Below, one piece after another: positions 36,912 through 49,920 of a stretch of DNA of 64,000 bases. The translations under genes were made by a program, and so were the position numbers. The notes under the pieces are model-generated. The model was given only the letters and a program-made list of their open reading frames with translations, was not told the origin of the DNA and ran no database searches. Each line of letters begins with the position of its first letter. The stretch's first letter is position 1. The DNA comes from Paramyrothecium sp. XJ0827 (taxonomy: Eukaryota > Ascomycota > Sordariomycetes > Hypocreales > Stachybotryaceae), in contig JAJFPB010000001.1 in assembly GCA_020881915.1 (NCBI GenBank), forward strand, positions 2,604,001 through 2,668,000. The letters are read 5' to 3'.

Positions 36912-38104
36912 TCAATGGCTCTGTCTTGTTTAGACTCTACCCAGAGCACGCTGTCGCAAGACGTTCTGGCGATGGCGTAATCGCGAATGACACAATGGGC
37001 TGTAACGAGAGCCGCCGGCCTCCCTTCCATGCGGATGTCCTGTCCCGCTGGTCGAGGGGCGCCGGTCCGTCCGTGTCAGAAGAGATAAGTAGATGACACA
37101 TTACAGCTGCTTTACCGCATGGCACAGTCCACCCGCAACGCACTTCCCAGCTCGACGCGGCTCTGAAAGTGGAAATCTCGCCATCTCCCCCAGTTTTCGA
37201 GATGTCGACATCAAACTCAGACATGGCACCATCCTGCCCGCCCACCCATCATCGCCATGCACATCGAGATGTCCGACGGTCCGTTCCCGTAGCCCAAAAA
37301 AAAGGCCCGGATCTTCCGTCCGTCAGGCAGCGCGCGCAACTTCCTTGATACCTACATACCATGCCGCATGCAGGTCATGATCCATCTGCTGGCCTCCCGC
37401 TGTTCCAGCCAGTTCTCACCTTGACGACTATCTCTCGCCTTCCGTCAACCTCGTTTCAGTAACTCAACGACAACTCGTGCATATTCCTTCTGCAATCAAA
37501 AATGTGATTGTCTCTTTGCCGCAATTCGGCGCATCCACCCCCTCCCCTGCCGTCGCCGACTGCCGTTGAGCACGTACTAGATCAGACCCCAAGGTATCCT
37601 ACCAAAGGAGGGAGAGACACGCACATGAGAAAATGAGGAATTCAGCGGGAAAAAAAGGCCTGCCACTACTGGTTCTCTCTTCCCCCCCCTACAATTTCAG
37701 TTTAGCTTTGAAGAAGATAATGGTCTAGCAGTATTATGATGACAGTCCCTCCTATTCGTTTGCTAACTTGATAGGAACAGCCACATCAAACCCAGGACTT
37801 GCATATAACGAAAACACGCCAATCACTTCCTACCGAGCCACTTTTTAATTACGCATGGGTTTGGACCCTGCCAAGCGCATACACGAAGGGACACACGACT
37901 CAGCGCCAAAACAATCCAAACTCCTTTTCCTCAACCCCCCAGCTAGGTTCCGCCTTCTTATCTCTTCGATTCTCTGTCATCTCCACCATCACCACCACTA
38001 GTCTTGTAGTTTGATATGACTCCCTGGCCCATGGTCGTGTGACCTGAGCAAACTCCACCTAGAGGCCTGTGCAAGCGGTTAGCAAACAATAGGAATCTAC
38101 TGGA

Positions 38105-38265
38105 AGAAGATATTAAAAAGTACGGTAGCTACTTGTACTTCGATTCTTATACCCTCATGAGGTTTCATTTAGATAAAAACAATATTAAAAATTTTACTTG
38201 TTTAAAAAACCACCGTTCTTTAGGAATTTTATAGATATTATAAACATTTAATAGTTTATCATTGG
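38105..38265. other. AT-rich island, possible degraded element
   Basis: About 160 bases far richer in A+T than the surroundings, with AATATTAAAAATTTTAC and TTATAGATATTATAAAC. It has no ORF. It could be a mutated transposon remnant, but no terminal repeat is visible. Confidence 0.4.
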
Positions 38266-39103
38266 CTATTGTTTACTGGGCTCAATTTTGGAGTCCTCGG
38301 TTTCTTGCCAGCCACTTGCTGTGACTGCTCAAGCGTCCAGAACGTTGAATCTCCCCAAAAGATCGAGCGGCTAGTGGAGTGCTGCAGCTTCCCCTGCATT
38401 GACACGATGTGGGGATGGTCCCCTCACCCCTGGGAATGGGGAGATGCTGCATTGTCAAGACTTCGGGTTGAGGGGAGAGGCATCGAACTGTCCGGTGATT
38501 GGCTGTTGACGCGGCCTGTTATGTTGTCGAGCAAACAAAAATGGAGTGCATTGGGTGCAAGCTCTTTCAACCCAAACCGCAGAAATCCAAATATACGGCA
38601 TGAGGCTTTGCATCATACCCCTCGCATTCAGCAAAACACAGCCGCGGTATGTTTTTGCCTCTGAGAGTGACAGTCACAGCAGCACATTTGCGAACCCGGA
38701 GAAAATTGGAACATTTTCGTTTATTTGAGGCAGCAATATTCAAGCGCCCATTCTTAACTGGCCTATACTCGCCAGCCAATGAGTGGGAGCGTATAGTCAT
38801 ATAACCTATTTCATTCCTTCTTCTTCATGACATGTTCCAGGTCGTTGTCTTGGTATGTCGCCTGGTCATGTGCCGTAAGTTGTGCGTGTTTGCCTGAGTC
38901 TTGTTCCCTGAAACCCATCCTCAACGCTTCATGCAAGCAAAACAAACCAGATGTCAAAAGGGTGTGCCTACCAGCGCCTGTTTCCCATCCTGTCCAACCC
39001 AACACGCCGCTATTCATCATGCTCTTCATAAGTAGAAACAAAAAGAACCCACAAAATTTCCGTTGCCAGCCCCGGAAACAGCGTAGCCGACGAAACAGCC
39101 CCA

Positions 39104-42100
39104 TTATTGCGTCCGGTAGAATTTCTTGTAGAGTAGGTGCAGCAGCAGGTTCACGTTGAGCTTGAGGTTGCCCTCAAACATGTTCATGAACTGATGCGAC
39201 TCAAATTGCGCCTGCAGCAGGTCCTCGATCGGCACCAGCGCGCTGGCTCCCGGTATTTGAATGTGCCCGCGGGAGCCTTCAAGCGCGAAAATGCCGACCT
39301 CGTCGCAGGATATGGTCAAGTTGACCTTGTCCCACTCTCCTACCCCGTTCCAGGAAACCAGCACTCCCTTTTCTGACAAGGCTCTGGCGCTGTACTTGAA
39401 GCTTCCAAACTTGGGTACCCGCCCGCTTCGTTCCAGCTCCCGCTGGTGGTTGTATTGCTTTGTGAAAGGCATGAGGAAACGTTTTTTCCTGCACGATGTT
39501 GTTAGTGTGTAATCCATTTGGTCAGTGGTTGAACGGCTAGACTCACCCCTTCTTGTTTTGCAGCGTGGCCATGGCAGACTCGATGTAATCGTCGTAGCTC
39601 TTTCGCTGTTGCTCCAGATATTTGGCCTTCTCGTGCAGGTTGCTCAACGTAAGCCGCACGCCATCCAGCTCGCGTTGCCTTTGTACCCGTCTACGACTCT
39701 TGGTCCGGATGTCGCTAGCGATGGCGTTAAGAACATCCTGGTAGAAGTTATGCTTTGAGATACGTCCCATTTGCTCCAAACGCATGACATTTTCCAAGGC
39801 CGTCCTCTTGAGCTCATGGTACGTCATGCGCGTAACATCGACCATGTTGGCGTCCGAGTACGCGCCTCTCGTCCTGTTAGTTGGCGCAAAATCGGCTCGC
39901 AGAAGTGATTGCCACTTCTTTTCGTCCTCGGGGGCGATCGGCTTCACTAGGATCTCAAGAAGATTTGCGCCGGTTTGCACCCGTACGATATACAGAACGC
40001 ATCGCTTCGTCTCCATGAAAAGCGCCTTCACTTGTGCCTCCGGATCATCGACATCGTGAAGCTTTGGCGTCAGGAACATGTGGATATCTGATGACCCAGC
40101 TGCATTCATTTCATTCTCGTTGCTCTTGGCACTACCCAGATCATGCATGATTTCCCTCAGCACGTCATCTCGGCTGGGACACATGCATTGAAGCTCCGAT
40201 GCCACGAGGTTGTGGATGGCGAAAACATCTGTCATTTTGATGTACAACGTTGGCTTGTTCTTCGCATACAGGTCATTGAACTCATCGATGTCGAAGGTCC
40301 GCTCAGCATCCGGGACGGAGATGAGGTCGCTTGTGATTTGTTGTAATCTGTCGATGGATTCGGCGACAAATGCGTTCAAAGGCTGCAAATAGACATTCTC
40401 GCCTCCGAATGGCCGGCCTGCCGCGATCTGCCCAATCACCTTGCTTACTTCGCTTAAGTTCCTCTTCTGCAGTGGGCTCAGTGTTTTCTCAATGACTCCA
40501 AGGTTTTCAGGGTTGACAACTGCCGGTTGCAAGTAGAATTTCCAGACCCAGTTTGCCACAATTTGTAGCAGGCGGTCTTGTGGTTCACGGTTAAAGTGTT
40601 GGCAGAGCGCCTCAAACAGTTGCCCGCTGAGGAATCGGAGTCCGTACGGCATCTTGTGCAGAAGATCCTCCATGGCCAAGAAGAACTGATCACAAATCTC
40701 GCGCAGGTCGCGAAGATGGTCAATAAAGAGCCGTCGGGTCTCGGGATCTCTGATGGCAACATCCCGGGGCACATCGAGCGGACGAGGGTCTGGTCGGCCC
40801 GTTCGCAGCTCCTCGTTGTTGATGGCGGATCTGTAAATCTGCATGGGGTCACTCTCGAGGTCCAGGGCGGGATCCTCGATGATGTTGTCACGGATGATGG
40901 GCCCGATAACGTCCCTCAGGAACTTGCGGTCGCGCGGCGACCTGGTATAGTTTGTCAGGAGCTTGGTCCAGAAGTAGTTGCCACGTAGGTACTCCTGGAG
41001 AACCATTGCACCTTCGACTTCCTCACGGATCGACCTGGCAATCATTTTCAGGAGATAATACTCCTCGCGACGCTTTTGGGCGTATCCAAAAAGACTCATG
41101 GTAAGGAGCTCAATTCGCTTGCATTCCTTCTCAGCAGTGCCTTGCTCGCGAATGCGCTTGAACAGACGGGCAAGGTACTGCGGTTGTGTCTGTAGGTTGA
41201 AGAAAAGCTGCTGGTATGACTCAAGCTTCTTTCTTGAGCTCTTGTTCAGCGCCTTGAGGTCGAATTGGTTGGCCGAGGAAATGGAAGAGTTGGCAAGTAG
41301 CCCCATCGAGTGACCGCCAAAAGCATGCTGATGTCGGACAACTTCGTCGAGAGTGATTTTGTTCTTGACCAGCAAAGCAATCTTGATATCGAGCTGGTCA
41401 ATGTATTGTTCGAGCATCTCGTTCTGCCGAACCTGCTGCACCACTGTCTTCCGCATGCGCTCAAATTCTACCTCTTCATTGAAATCAAAGTCGCTGTCGT
41501 TGAGCAGGTGCACAAAGTTCTTGACAGCACTGACGGGAGGATTCTTGCCTGTAGTCAGGCTCTTGTATGCCTCACCCTGCACCTTGGCGCGGACGAAGCT
41601 CTGGATCTTGATAACCTTTTGCATGTTCTCGTTGAAGTATCGCCGCTTTTCCTCAAACTGGGCCCGCACCAGGAATGCCCGAGTGGCTGCTTGGAGGGCG
41701 ATGATAGATTCCTGCTCTTCCTCCAGATCAGCGAGCAAATCCTCCACGTTAGCTCTCACCACCACGGCCCGCAAGAAAGCTTGGAAAGCTGTGATTTCCG
41801 GGGTGTGGGATTCCAGTTCATCCATGAAGGCGACATGGCGCTTGCGGTAAAGATGTCCTCGGATGGCTGCTTGTAATGCAGTTACTTGCTGCTCCTGGCT
41901 ATCAAGCTGTTCTCTTTCCGCAGTGATTCTGCGTCTTTCCAGGAGGCCACGAATACATGCTTGGAGCTCGATGACCTCAGACTCGTTTTCACTCAATGCG
42001 TCGAGTTGGTCTGTGATGCTCCTACGCACTGCTTGGGCTCGGATCATTGCCTGCAGCTGTTCGACCTCTGGGATATGTTTATGCAGCTCCGTCATCAAGT

Positions 42101-44195
42101 CTGTATTGTTCTTTCGCGTGGCGAATCCACGCACGGCCGCTTGTAAAGAAATCCACGCAGGAGCGAAGCCTTTCAGCTGTTCTTGTTGTTGATCGATGTG
42201 GTTTCTTACCATCCTCGCTCTCGCAGCAGCTTGGAAGGCCGTTATATTATCGGATTGTTCATGCAAAGCGTCCAGATCCCTGGTGACCTTGTCCCTGACA
42301 AGCATTCCTCGAACAAGAGCCTGCAGATGCTTGACGGAAGCGGATGACTGTGTCGTCTCACGCTGCTGGGTCGCCATAGCCTTCCGAACCAGCAAGCCTC
42401 TAATCGTAGCCTGGATATCTCGGATAGGTCCTGCGCAAAGCGACAGTTCTGACTTCAAGCCTTGGATTTCGGTACGTGCTTTCTTCGCACGAATCAAGCT
42501 CTGCAAATCAAGAATCTCAGGCTCGATAGCCTTCCAGAACTGGTCACTCTTCTCGAGTCGTCGACGTAAGAGGAAACCGCGGGCGGCGCTTTGCAGTTGA
42601 ATTGCAAAGCGTCTCATTTGTAGGCGGTATCCCATGATCTGTCGAGTGAAGTCACCCCGGATGCGGGCTTGAAGATCAATTAGCAATTGCTCCTCCTCCC
42701 AGAGGCCTTGCATGATGTCCCCCAATTTTTGTCGTAGCAGTGCGCCACGTATCTGAGCCTGCATGTCCACGATCATGTGCTCGTTCTCCCGTAGTTCGCG
42801 TTCGATGCGCTCCTCTTCTGTTTCTTCCGGCTCGGGTTCAGGGTCGGGCACTCCAAAGTCTGCGCCCATGGTGCCGAAGCTGGGCATGTTAACTCCTAGC
42901 TTATCCAGCCCTTTTTGCATCTCCTCCAACTCGTGATGTTCAAATTCCAATTGCCCGACGAGGTTGCCGATTCGGAAGTCAAGGATGCCCTTTCGGAAGA
43001 GGAGCCAGCTAAGTGCGTGGATACAATATATAACTTTGGGGATGTTCTTTTTTTCGTAAAGATCTATCAGCTCGAAGCGGAAGAGGTCGGGCAGTTCCAC
43101 TTCATCCAGATATCTAAAGAAGATGGCAATGTTGTCTGAATGGCGATATTGCAGCTTAGGGTGGTGGAATATCCGGAATCGCCTATCGGGGTGGAGGGCC
43201 TCGACGACCTGTGCCAGCGTCACGCCATCGCGAAGGGCTTCTTCTAATTCAACGATTGGGGGCAGCGACTTTTGCGTGACGTCCTCGATCCATTCCTTGG
43301 CCTCACCAATGTGGCAGAGGTATTCATAGGCTTGAAGGAACTGGCGCTGCTTATCCATCCAGTTCCGCCCCTCCCAGCCATAGCCTCCTGTCTTGTAGCC
43401 TCGGGAAGAATCTGGTTTGTCGGCACGCTGCAGCCTCCGCCGGCCGCGGAGGCCAACGACCTCCTGCGCCGGAGAACTGATGCTGAAATCATTCGCGGCT
43501 TCCGACTGCGCAAGGCGAGAGAGGGTTCGAAGTTGGCTTGTCGATGATCGGCCGAGTTGCTCGAGGTCAGGCCGGGCTATGTGAGCGCTATGGGAGTGTG
43601 AATGGCCGTGCCCCGGGGAAGTGTTACCCTGTGAAATGGTGTGGGCGTGGGCAACGGCGACACTACTTGCTTTGATAGAGTCGGAGCGGGTCAAAAGCAT
43701 GGAGTTGGGCCGCATGGGCAGTGGCCTCGGGGGCGAGGTCGGAGATGAGCAAGCATCATGTGGTTGGCCCAGGTTGATCTTTCCAAGATCGACACTCTTG
43801 CCGCGGTCGTATCTCGGTGAGCCACGAGCGTGAGGTGGGGTGCTCGGAGGCGAAGCCGCAGGCGCATGTGCGGGAGCTTGGGGCAGAGGCCGTAGGGACT
43901 GGCGGGCATTGCTGTAGAGGTGGCCAGGCTCCTTCTTAGGACCGTGCATCTCCCCGGATATTTCGAAGGTTTTCGCACGGGTCAGCACATCGCTTTGGCC
44001 GCGCTTGTGACGGGAAGGCGCACCGTAGCCACTCGAAGCCGAGGTGTACTGGCTGCTCAGGCTGTGGTCGGAGGCGTGTGAGTATCCTGAGGAAGCGGAC
44101 GACGAGGTGGTTGATGGATAGCGATGAATATTGTTCGAGGGCACGGATAGGTCCACGGTGTGCGAATGCCGGAGTGGGTGAGGACGGTACGACAT
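39104..44195 (-). CDS. iqg1: IQGAP/Rng2 cytokinesis scaffold
   Basis: A Ras-GAP-like IQGAP scaffold required for actomyosin ring assembly and septation in fungi. Exons are 44195-39547 and 39488-39104, with a 58-nt intron near the 3' end, giving 1677 aa. I start at the ATG at 44195 (MSYRPHPLRH). A disordered Ser/His-rich N-terminus (about 1-270) precedes a calponin-homology domain at about 280-400, including RQFLQAYEYLCHIGEAKEWI and FRYLDEVELPDLFRFELIDL. Fourteen IQ-like repeats follow at about 460-860, of the form xxLQAxxRGxxxR, with a coiled coil between. The RasGAP-related domain lies at about 1000-1200 (IREEVEGAMVLQEYL, FLRDVIGPIIRDNI), and a RasGAP-C region fills the end. The IQ array should bind calmodulin or light chains. 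The architecture is canonical. Confidence 0.95.
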
Positions 44196-45776
44196 TTTCG
44201 ACGAGACTCGGAATTCCTCCACCTCTTCCTTCGGCCAAAATGTCCCAGTGTCTCTCGTTCTTGGGAGGCCGACGACGGGCTATGCTATGTGCTGCCAGCT
44301 GACAAAAAACTCGAGTACCCGCCCTGGCACTGTCAACGCATTGTTTCGAGGTCCGTGGATCCCTCGATTCGGGCGAGTGATGGAATGTGTGCGGCAACCC
44401 GTGGCGCTTGGAATGCGGGATGGCTGCTATGACATACAGGCTCCCGAGCAGGCACGGCCGATATTGAATGTGCCCCTCGTCGAGGATGAATAGTCGAGGG
44501 AAAAGGTTATGTTCAGTGGCCAGAGGCTGAGCCGTGTGTCGGGGTAAAATGCAAAAGCCGTCAAGGGCCGCGGTGGTGGTGGTGCGGATGGAGGTGGCAG
44601 CGGGCTGCTTCGAGGAGAAGGGAAGAGGACCAGCCAAGATCAACATATGATTGATGCTCGAAAAAACTACTGGCAAGTCGAAGCCAAAGGCGGCCGGCGG
44701 GGTGCATCGGGTCCAAGGCTAGCCCAGCATTCGCTGTGCCTACCCTACCGCTACCCGGTGTCCTGTGCAGCACTTGTTGTGCACGCCGCGGTAAACAAAC
44801 AAGGGGGCAACCGCCTAGCAACGCCGCTAACAGTCTCTTCTCTCGAGAGGTTTGGCAGCTAGCCGTCTCCACTTTTGCTTTGGGGGACTGCCGGCAGCCT
44901 CAGCTACCAATCCCGAGCCTGCATTTAACGCACCACAGCGCCAGCTTACTGGTTGCCCAAATGGCTGCTACCAATGCCTCTCGCCCAAAGGATCGTCGAG
45001 TCGTCAAATGAGTCCACATCGAGCCCGCAGATCCCAGTAAAGCCTAGTCTCACATGTGGTTAATCTTGCTCGAGCCAAACTTACCAAGATCTAGCCTCCA
45101 TTCTTCGTCATTGTTTTGATGGGATTATTTCACGAGGTTAAGTTTGAATAGCAGACTCACAGGTATCAGCACATCGTAAATCATTACATCACTTCTCTTT
45201 GCGGTGTTTCGAATGATAAGAATCCCAACGGACCAGAACCTCAAACATTCGATTGCCGTAAACGAAAATTCTCAAACATAGAATCCAAGGGGCCAAGAAT
45301 TGAACGAGAGGGAACAATGAGATTTTCCAATTTCCGTGAAAGACTTAAAGAACTGGCCTTTATTCCATCATCGTAAAACCATATGGAAGGACGATGGGTT
45401 GAAGCGACCGTGAGAGAAGCGAGCGCTATAGGGTAAGAGACATGCGGGGGCCGTGCAAAGTTGGAACATTTTGGCGCAGATGAAAAACGTTCAGCCATAC
45501 ATGAGGTCATTGGAGCTATGGCCAAATCCATCCATGCCTTAGTGTTACCATACCTTACCTTATCCACCGCACCCAATTTAGGTACCTGGCAGCTGGAATG
45601 CTTTTGCAGAGAGTTCATCCTCCGAACCTACATGCCCGCAATTGCAAACACTACCGCGCCCATTTTAATCACGACAATTGCAAGCCTTTCCGAAATCTCA
45701 CATAAGCCCATCATCAAAGACGACAAGCGCGCTGCAGTAGGACGTCTGAAGCTGTAGCAGTAGGTGCGCTGACGAC
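44196..45776. other. Divergent promoter region
   Basis: About 1.6 kb between IQGAP (leftward) and the Rmd1-like gene (rightward). CCTTACCTTATCC and TTTAGGTACCTGG motifs occur near 45548-45592. Only short unsupported ORFs. Confidence 0.5.
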
Positions 45777-47836
45777 ATGTCGTCCGCAAAACAGAGACCT
45801 TCGGTCCTTGTACGCAGAACCTTGTCTCGGTCCCGGTCTGATTCACCACCACTGACTGAGATTACAGGTCACCGATGCTCGAGAACGGCCGAACCCCAGG
45901 AAGAACTTGATACGCCAGGACACAGGCGCCGCTGCATCTGGGCGCGCGCCTATGCGCTTCATGACGGTGGACAACGTGTTGCAGTATAGCTCCCAAATCC
46001 CATCTGGACAACCCCGAGTCCCCCCGGTCATTGTATCGAGGCCCGCGCAGACAGCTGCCGGTGCCCCTCAGAATCCCCGTCGCGTGTCCTCCGGAGGCCT
46101 TGCCAACACGCAGTCACGAACCGGCAAGCCCATGCCATCGAGAACCACCAAAATAAGCGAGAAGTTAGTCCTGCTTCCGGAAACCGACGAAAAGGACGAC
46201 GTGGAGGAAGAGATTGAAAGCGAGGCAGTTCTAGCACGAAGGCTTCACACCGAACAGGATCGGCCTCTGAACGACGAGGAGCTCGATGTGCTGAAAAAGC
46301 GAGGGGGTATCCGGGGGAAAAGCTATGCCGAGAGACTGCCAAAGGTCCAGCGGACGGAGAAAGTCAGCAGACTGACGGCATACTGCACGGCTCAAGCATT
46401 CAAGGTCAAGTCGACCGCCGAGTTCCTGAGAAAGAAGCACGAAGCAAAGACGAAATTGTACGACGACTGTCTCTACGTCATCTACGCATTGCCTTTGCTC
46501 AATGGCACCGAGGGCTATCGAGTGCGCAGCCGACCGATACTGAAGACACCAGGCACGGGCAAGACAGTGCTGGACCTGGAGATCGAGAGGAGTGAACGAC
46601 GCGACCATCATGAGGGATACTTTGAGGACGATGCGTACACAAGACAGCATAGTCCCGAGCGACGTCGCCACACCTCCAGCTTCACTGATGGGACTGTCGA
46701 AGAGGATTTCCGCAGCGACCCCTTCCAACATGACGATTCGAACGCTTCTCAGATGAGTCGACTTGCACCGACTGCCAAGAACTTTGCTGAAATGTTTGTC
46801 TTCTCGTACGGTGTCGTCGTCTTCTGGAACTTCACGGAGCACCAGGAGAAAGACATCCTCGCCGATCTGACCTTCGCCGATGCCGAGAATGGCATCAGCA
46901 TCCTCACGCGACCGCTCGAACAGGACGACTACGAGACGGAGGAGTTCCACTTCGAGTACAGCACCGACGTCGACCGGCCGCGCGTCTTTAACGACATGAT
47001 CACGCTGCTGCCCCGTTCAGACCATATGATCAAGCTGACGATTAGCCACGCGATCGCGCAGAGCACGAAGCTGTGCTTCTTCGAGGAGAGGATGGGCGAG
47101 ACGATGCTGAACGCTCAGCATGTCCCCAAAACGCTTGCGCTGACCGGAGAGCTCAACATGACGAGGACGGAAATTGTCAAGATCCTGGGCAACTTGTTCA
47201 AGAACCGTGTCGACATCAACCTTTGTAAGTCTAGCTTTACCCGGTGTCTGCACCCGTGGAAACACAAAGCCAGTGTACTAATCTTGTGCGACTCTAGCTT
47301 CCAACATCCTGGACGTACCTAATTTCTTCTGGGACTCGGAACCGACGCTGCATCCCTTGTATGCCGCTGTCCGCGAGTACCTCGAGATCGACCCTCGCAT
47401 CAAGGTACTCAACGAGCGCTGCCGCGTCTTCCTAGACCTCGCCGAGATCCTGTCCGACTCAGTGGCAGACGCCAAGATGAGCTCCATCACCTGGATCGTC
47501 ATCATCCTCATCATTGTCAGCATCCTCGTCACCGTTACCGAGGTCGGCCTGCGCTTCGCCATGCTCGAGCGCAGCAGCCGCGAGGGCGGGAACAAGACCA
47601 ACGGGACCTCCATCGCGGGCGTTACGTGGTCGGCGCCACCCAGTGACGAGCTCGTGCTTGTGCCGCCGCCGCCCCACGTCCAGGAGCGTGACATGGCCCC
47701 TAGCGAGCTCGAGATACTGGCAGCGGCTCTGGGCCTGCCGTTGAACGCCACTCTCAAGGAACTCGAGCATGGAATACAGGCGTTGAGGCAGAACAGCCAC
47801 TGCGATCAATACCGTGGCTCTCACCGCGATCTCTAG
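45777..47836 (+). CDS. Rmd1-like DUF155 membrane protein
   Basis: A DUF155-family protein (yeast Rmd1, fission-yeast Sif2/Sif3; metazoan RMND1 is related). Three exons (45777-45867, 45926-47224, 47298-47836) join in phase into 642 aa. The first intron (58 nt) uses an unusual GTCACC donor but has a good CACAG acceptor and restores frame between MSSAKQRPSVLVRRTL and APMRFMTVDNVL. The DUF155 core is plain: LYDDCLYVIYALPLL, AEMFVFSYGVVVFWNF, FHFEYSTDVDRPRVFNDMIT, SHAIAQSTKLCFFEERM and LFKNRVDINL. The second junction gives LSSNILDVPNFFWDSEPTLH. A C-terminal hydrophobic helix (SSITWIVIILIIVSILVTVTE) anchors the protein, as in Rmd1 relatives. Function is poorly known beyond meiotic/stress phenotypes in yeast. 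Confidence 0.87.
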
Positions 47837-48609
47837 GCGAGGCAATGTCATCATGCTGGAATCTATGAATTCCCGCAACTCACTTCTGCGATTCGAAAAA
47901 TCTCTGGCCTTCATTTCTTTCTTTTCCCCTTTCATTTCTCTTCAGCATCATTCTCTGCATAGCGAGGCGTCTGGGAACATGTCATGTTGCAAGGCATCAT
48001 TCCACCGGGGATTGTGAGAAAACAGCTGTTCCATTAGCAAAATATGAAAACAAATTACTGCCAATCAAGCATGTCGCCGTAAAATAGCACCGTCATCACT
48101 CCAACGCCGGCCCCCTCCGTCCAAGGGAGTATTGAAAGCCTTGACGAGAACTCAATGGATTCAGAGGCGGACAATTTTGCGGAACATAAAGTCCAAAGGT
48201 AGTTGAATTTCAGGCTATCCTAGAGGTATTATTGCTTGGGTCTGCCGCCACCCTCCCAAGGCTCCTACCCCTTGCACGAATTTTTCCCAACGCCGTAGCC
48301 CATGATCATGAACAATGCCCCATTGCCTCCCATCGCAGAAGCCAATCCGCGGTGATAGGCCAGATCGGATGTTAAATTTATATAAAAACAACGCATGCCC
48401 CGCGCCAGGTTTCTCCGCTGGGAAATAGCAGTAATAAAAGGTGCAGGGAAACCTGGGAGGGCACACAAAGAAGCTTTGGCAAGTCCTGGCCAATCATCAT
48501 TGCCAAGAATGACTCTGCTCATCTAGAAAGAAGCATGGAATTTGATGTAAAGATGAACGAGCTAAAAATATCATTGAAGGAAAGGTGGTACACAACCCCA
48601 AGAACGGTA
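47837..48609. other. Convergent intergenic region
   Basis: About 770 bases holding the 3' ends of the Rmd1-like and transporter genes. A TTCTTTCTTTTCCCC run occurs near 47917. No coding region seen. Confidence 0.5.
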
Positions 48610-49920
48610 TTACCGGGGGTTCTGATCCACAGGCTTGTAGGCCTGCTCTTGCTGCTTCTTCTTGTTCTTGTTATCCAGCTCGGCTTTGCTGTAGATGCCA
48701 GCACCAATCATGGTGACGAACATTCCAGCTCCGTTCAGCAGATCGACCGTAACGTTAAATAGGAAAATACCGAGGGCAACGGTCAGACATTGCTTGAGGT
48801 TACCGCAAACGGTCATGGTGAGGGCACCGGCCAACTTGTTGGTATTGAATGAGGAGATGTTGAGGAGGAAGGCGAGGAAGCCGTTACCGGTCAACGAAGC
48901 GATGGCAGGGGCGAGGGCGATGTCGCCGGAAGTGATGAGGCGGTGGAAACCACCAACCTCACCGGTAGCAGCAGCACATGCGAGGGCCTGCATAGCGGCA
49001 AGAGGGGACATGCGCATGAGGAACTCGACAGGAGGCAGGGCGAGCGATCCGGTCATGAATCGGTTGGTAACAACGGTCTATGGATTGTTAGAATTGGCGT
49101 ACGGCAGTGATAGTGGGCAGCTCGGAACATACCTTGACTGCAGCCAGAACAACACCAAGAATGGTCAGAAGGAAGCCAGCGTCGGTGAAGCTCATCTCAC
49201 CGGCGGTGGTCATAGCAGCGCCGATGATGAGAGGGACCAAGGACAGGTATGTCATGGTGCTGTAGGTACGACCGTACCAGACACGGAAGATGAGGATGGT
49301 GAAGATGGGGCAAAGCATGCGCATGGTCTGGTAGAATGGGACGGAGACCATGGCGAGGGAGAGGTTGGAGACCGCGATATTGGCGGTGAACAGAGCGCTG
49401 AATGCGACGAGGGCGAGGTTTTCGCGACGGCCCAGTCGGGACAGCTTGAAGTAGCCAAACTGCAACATAGCGTAGGTGCCCATGCTGGCAAATGAGGCGT
49501 GGAGGAACGTCAGAAGCCATGGGAAGTGGAACTAAAGGCACGTGTAATGTTAGCTTCGCAACATTGTAATTGTGGCAGCTCGTGCAAAAGCGTCCCGAGG
49601 CCAGACGTGGCGCGGAGGCGATGTGAGCCGCCGGCTCATGTGCACGAAATGCGCAACCGAGGAGTTCAGAAACTTACCATGCCAAGGACAAGCTTGTTGT
49701 AGAGGGTGAGGGCGAGCGAGAAGAAGAAGTAGGTTCCAAGCCACGTGAACTTGACGGTGCTGGGAATGGAGTATTCGTGATCGAGGTTTTGGCTCTTGGG
49801 AGGGGGTTGGTGACCGGCGTTGGCCTCAATATCAGCCTCTTCAGTCTTTGGTTCGCGCCCTTGCTCCCGCTCTTCCGGTGTCAGAAGAGCGAGAGGCTCT
49901 TCGGAATCGCGACGAGCCAT
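48610..49920 (-). CDS. TPT-family (DUF250) sugar-phosphate/nucleotide-sugar transporter
   Basis: A drug/metabolite-transporter-superfamily member of the triose-phosphate translocator (TPT/SLC35) branch, probably in the Golgi or ER. Exons are 49920-49678, 49531-49133 and 49077-48610, all phase 0, giving 369 aa. A hydrophilic, acidic N-terminus of about 50 residues precedes a first helix (FTWLGTYFFFSLALTLYNKLVLG), whose ALTLYNK is a family hallmark. The joined frame continues FHFPWLLTFLHA, then NIAVSNLSLAMVSVPFYQTM, PIFTILIF and TYLSLVPLIIGAAM. The C-terminal half repeats the fold and ends with VTVDLLNGAGMFVTMIGAGIYSK followed by a Lys-rich tail (NKNKKKQQ), possibly an ER/Golgi retention-type signal. 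About ten membrane spans are predicted by eye. Substrate is not determinable. Confidence 0.9.

Larger units (their letters stand above)
34212..39103. other. 4.9 kb gene-poor tract
   Basis: No coding region is supported between the sulfatase and IQGAP genes. It contains AAGGTA/GGTACCTT clusters (36640-36755), an AGAGCC-type hexamer array (36862-36911), a poly-A run near 35394-35405, a promoter-like CT-rich stretch near 37900-38010 that is not followed by an ORF, and an AT-rich island (38105-38265). The 34212-34600 part is the probable sulfatase promoter. Confidence 0.5.

Noticed and set aside
36773..37096. ORF with a long Ala-Leu run
   Set aside because: The run is produced by the GGCTCT hexamer array; the rest shows no protein-like pattern.
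44196..44222. Upstream start for IQGAP at 44222
   Set aside because: The codon there is GTG; the ATG at 44195 is used instead.
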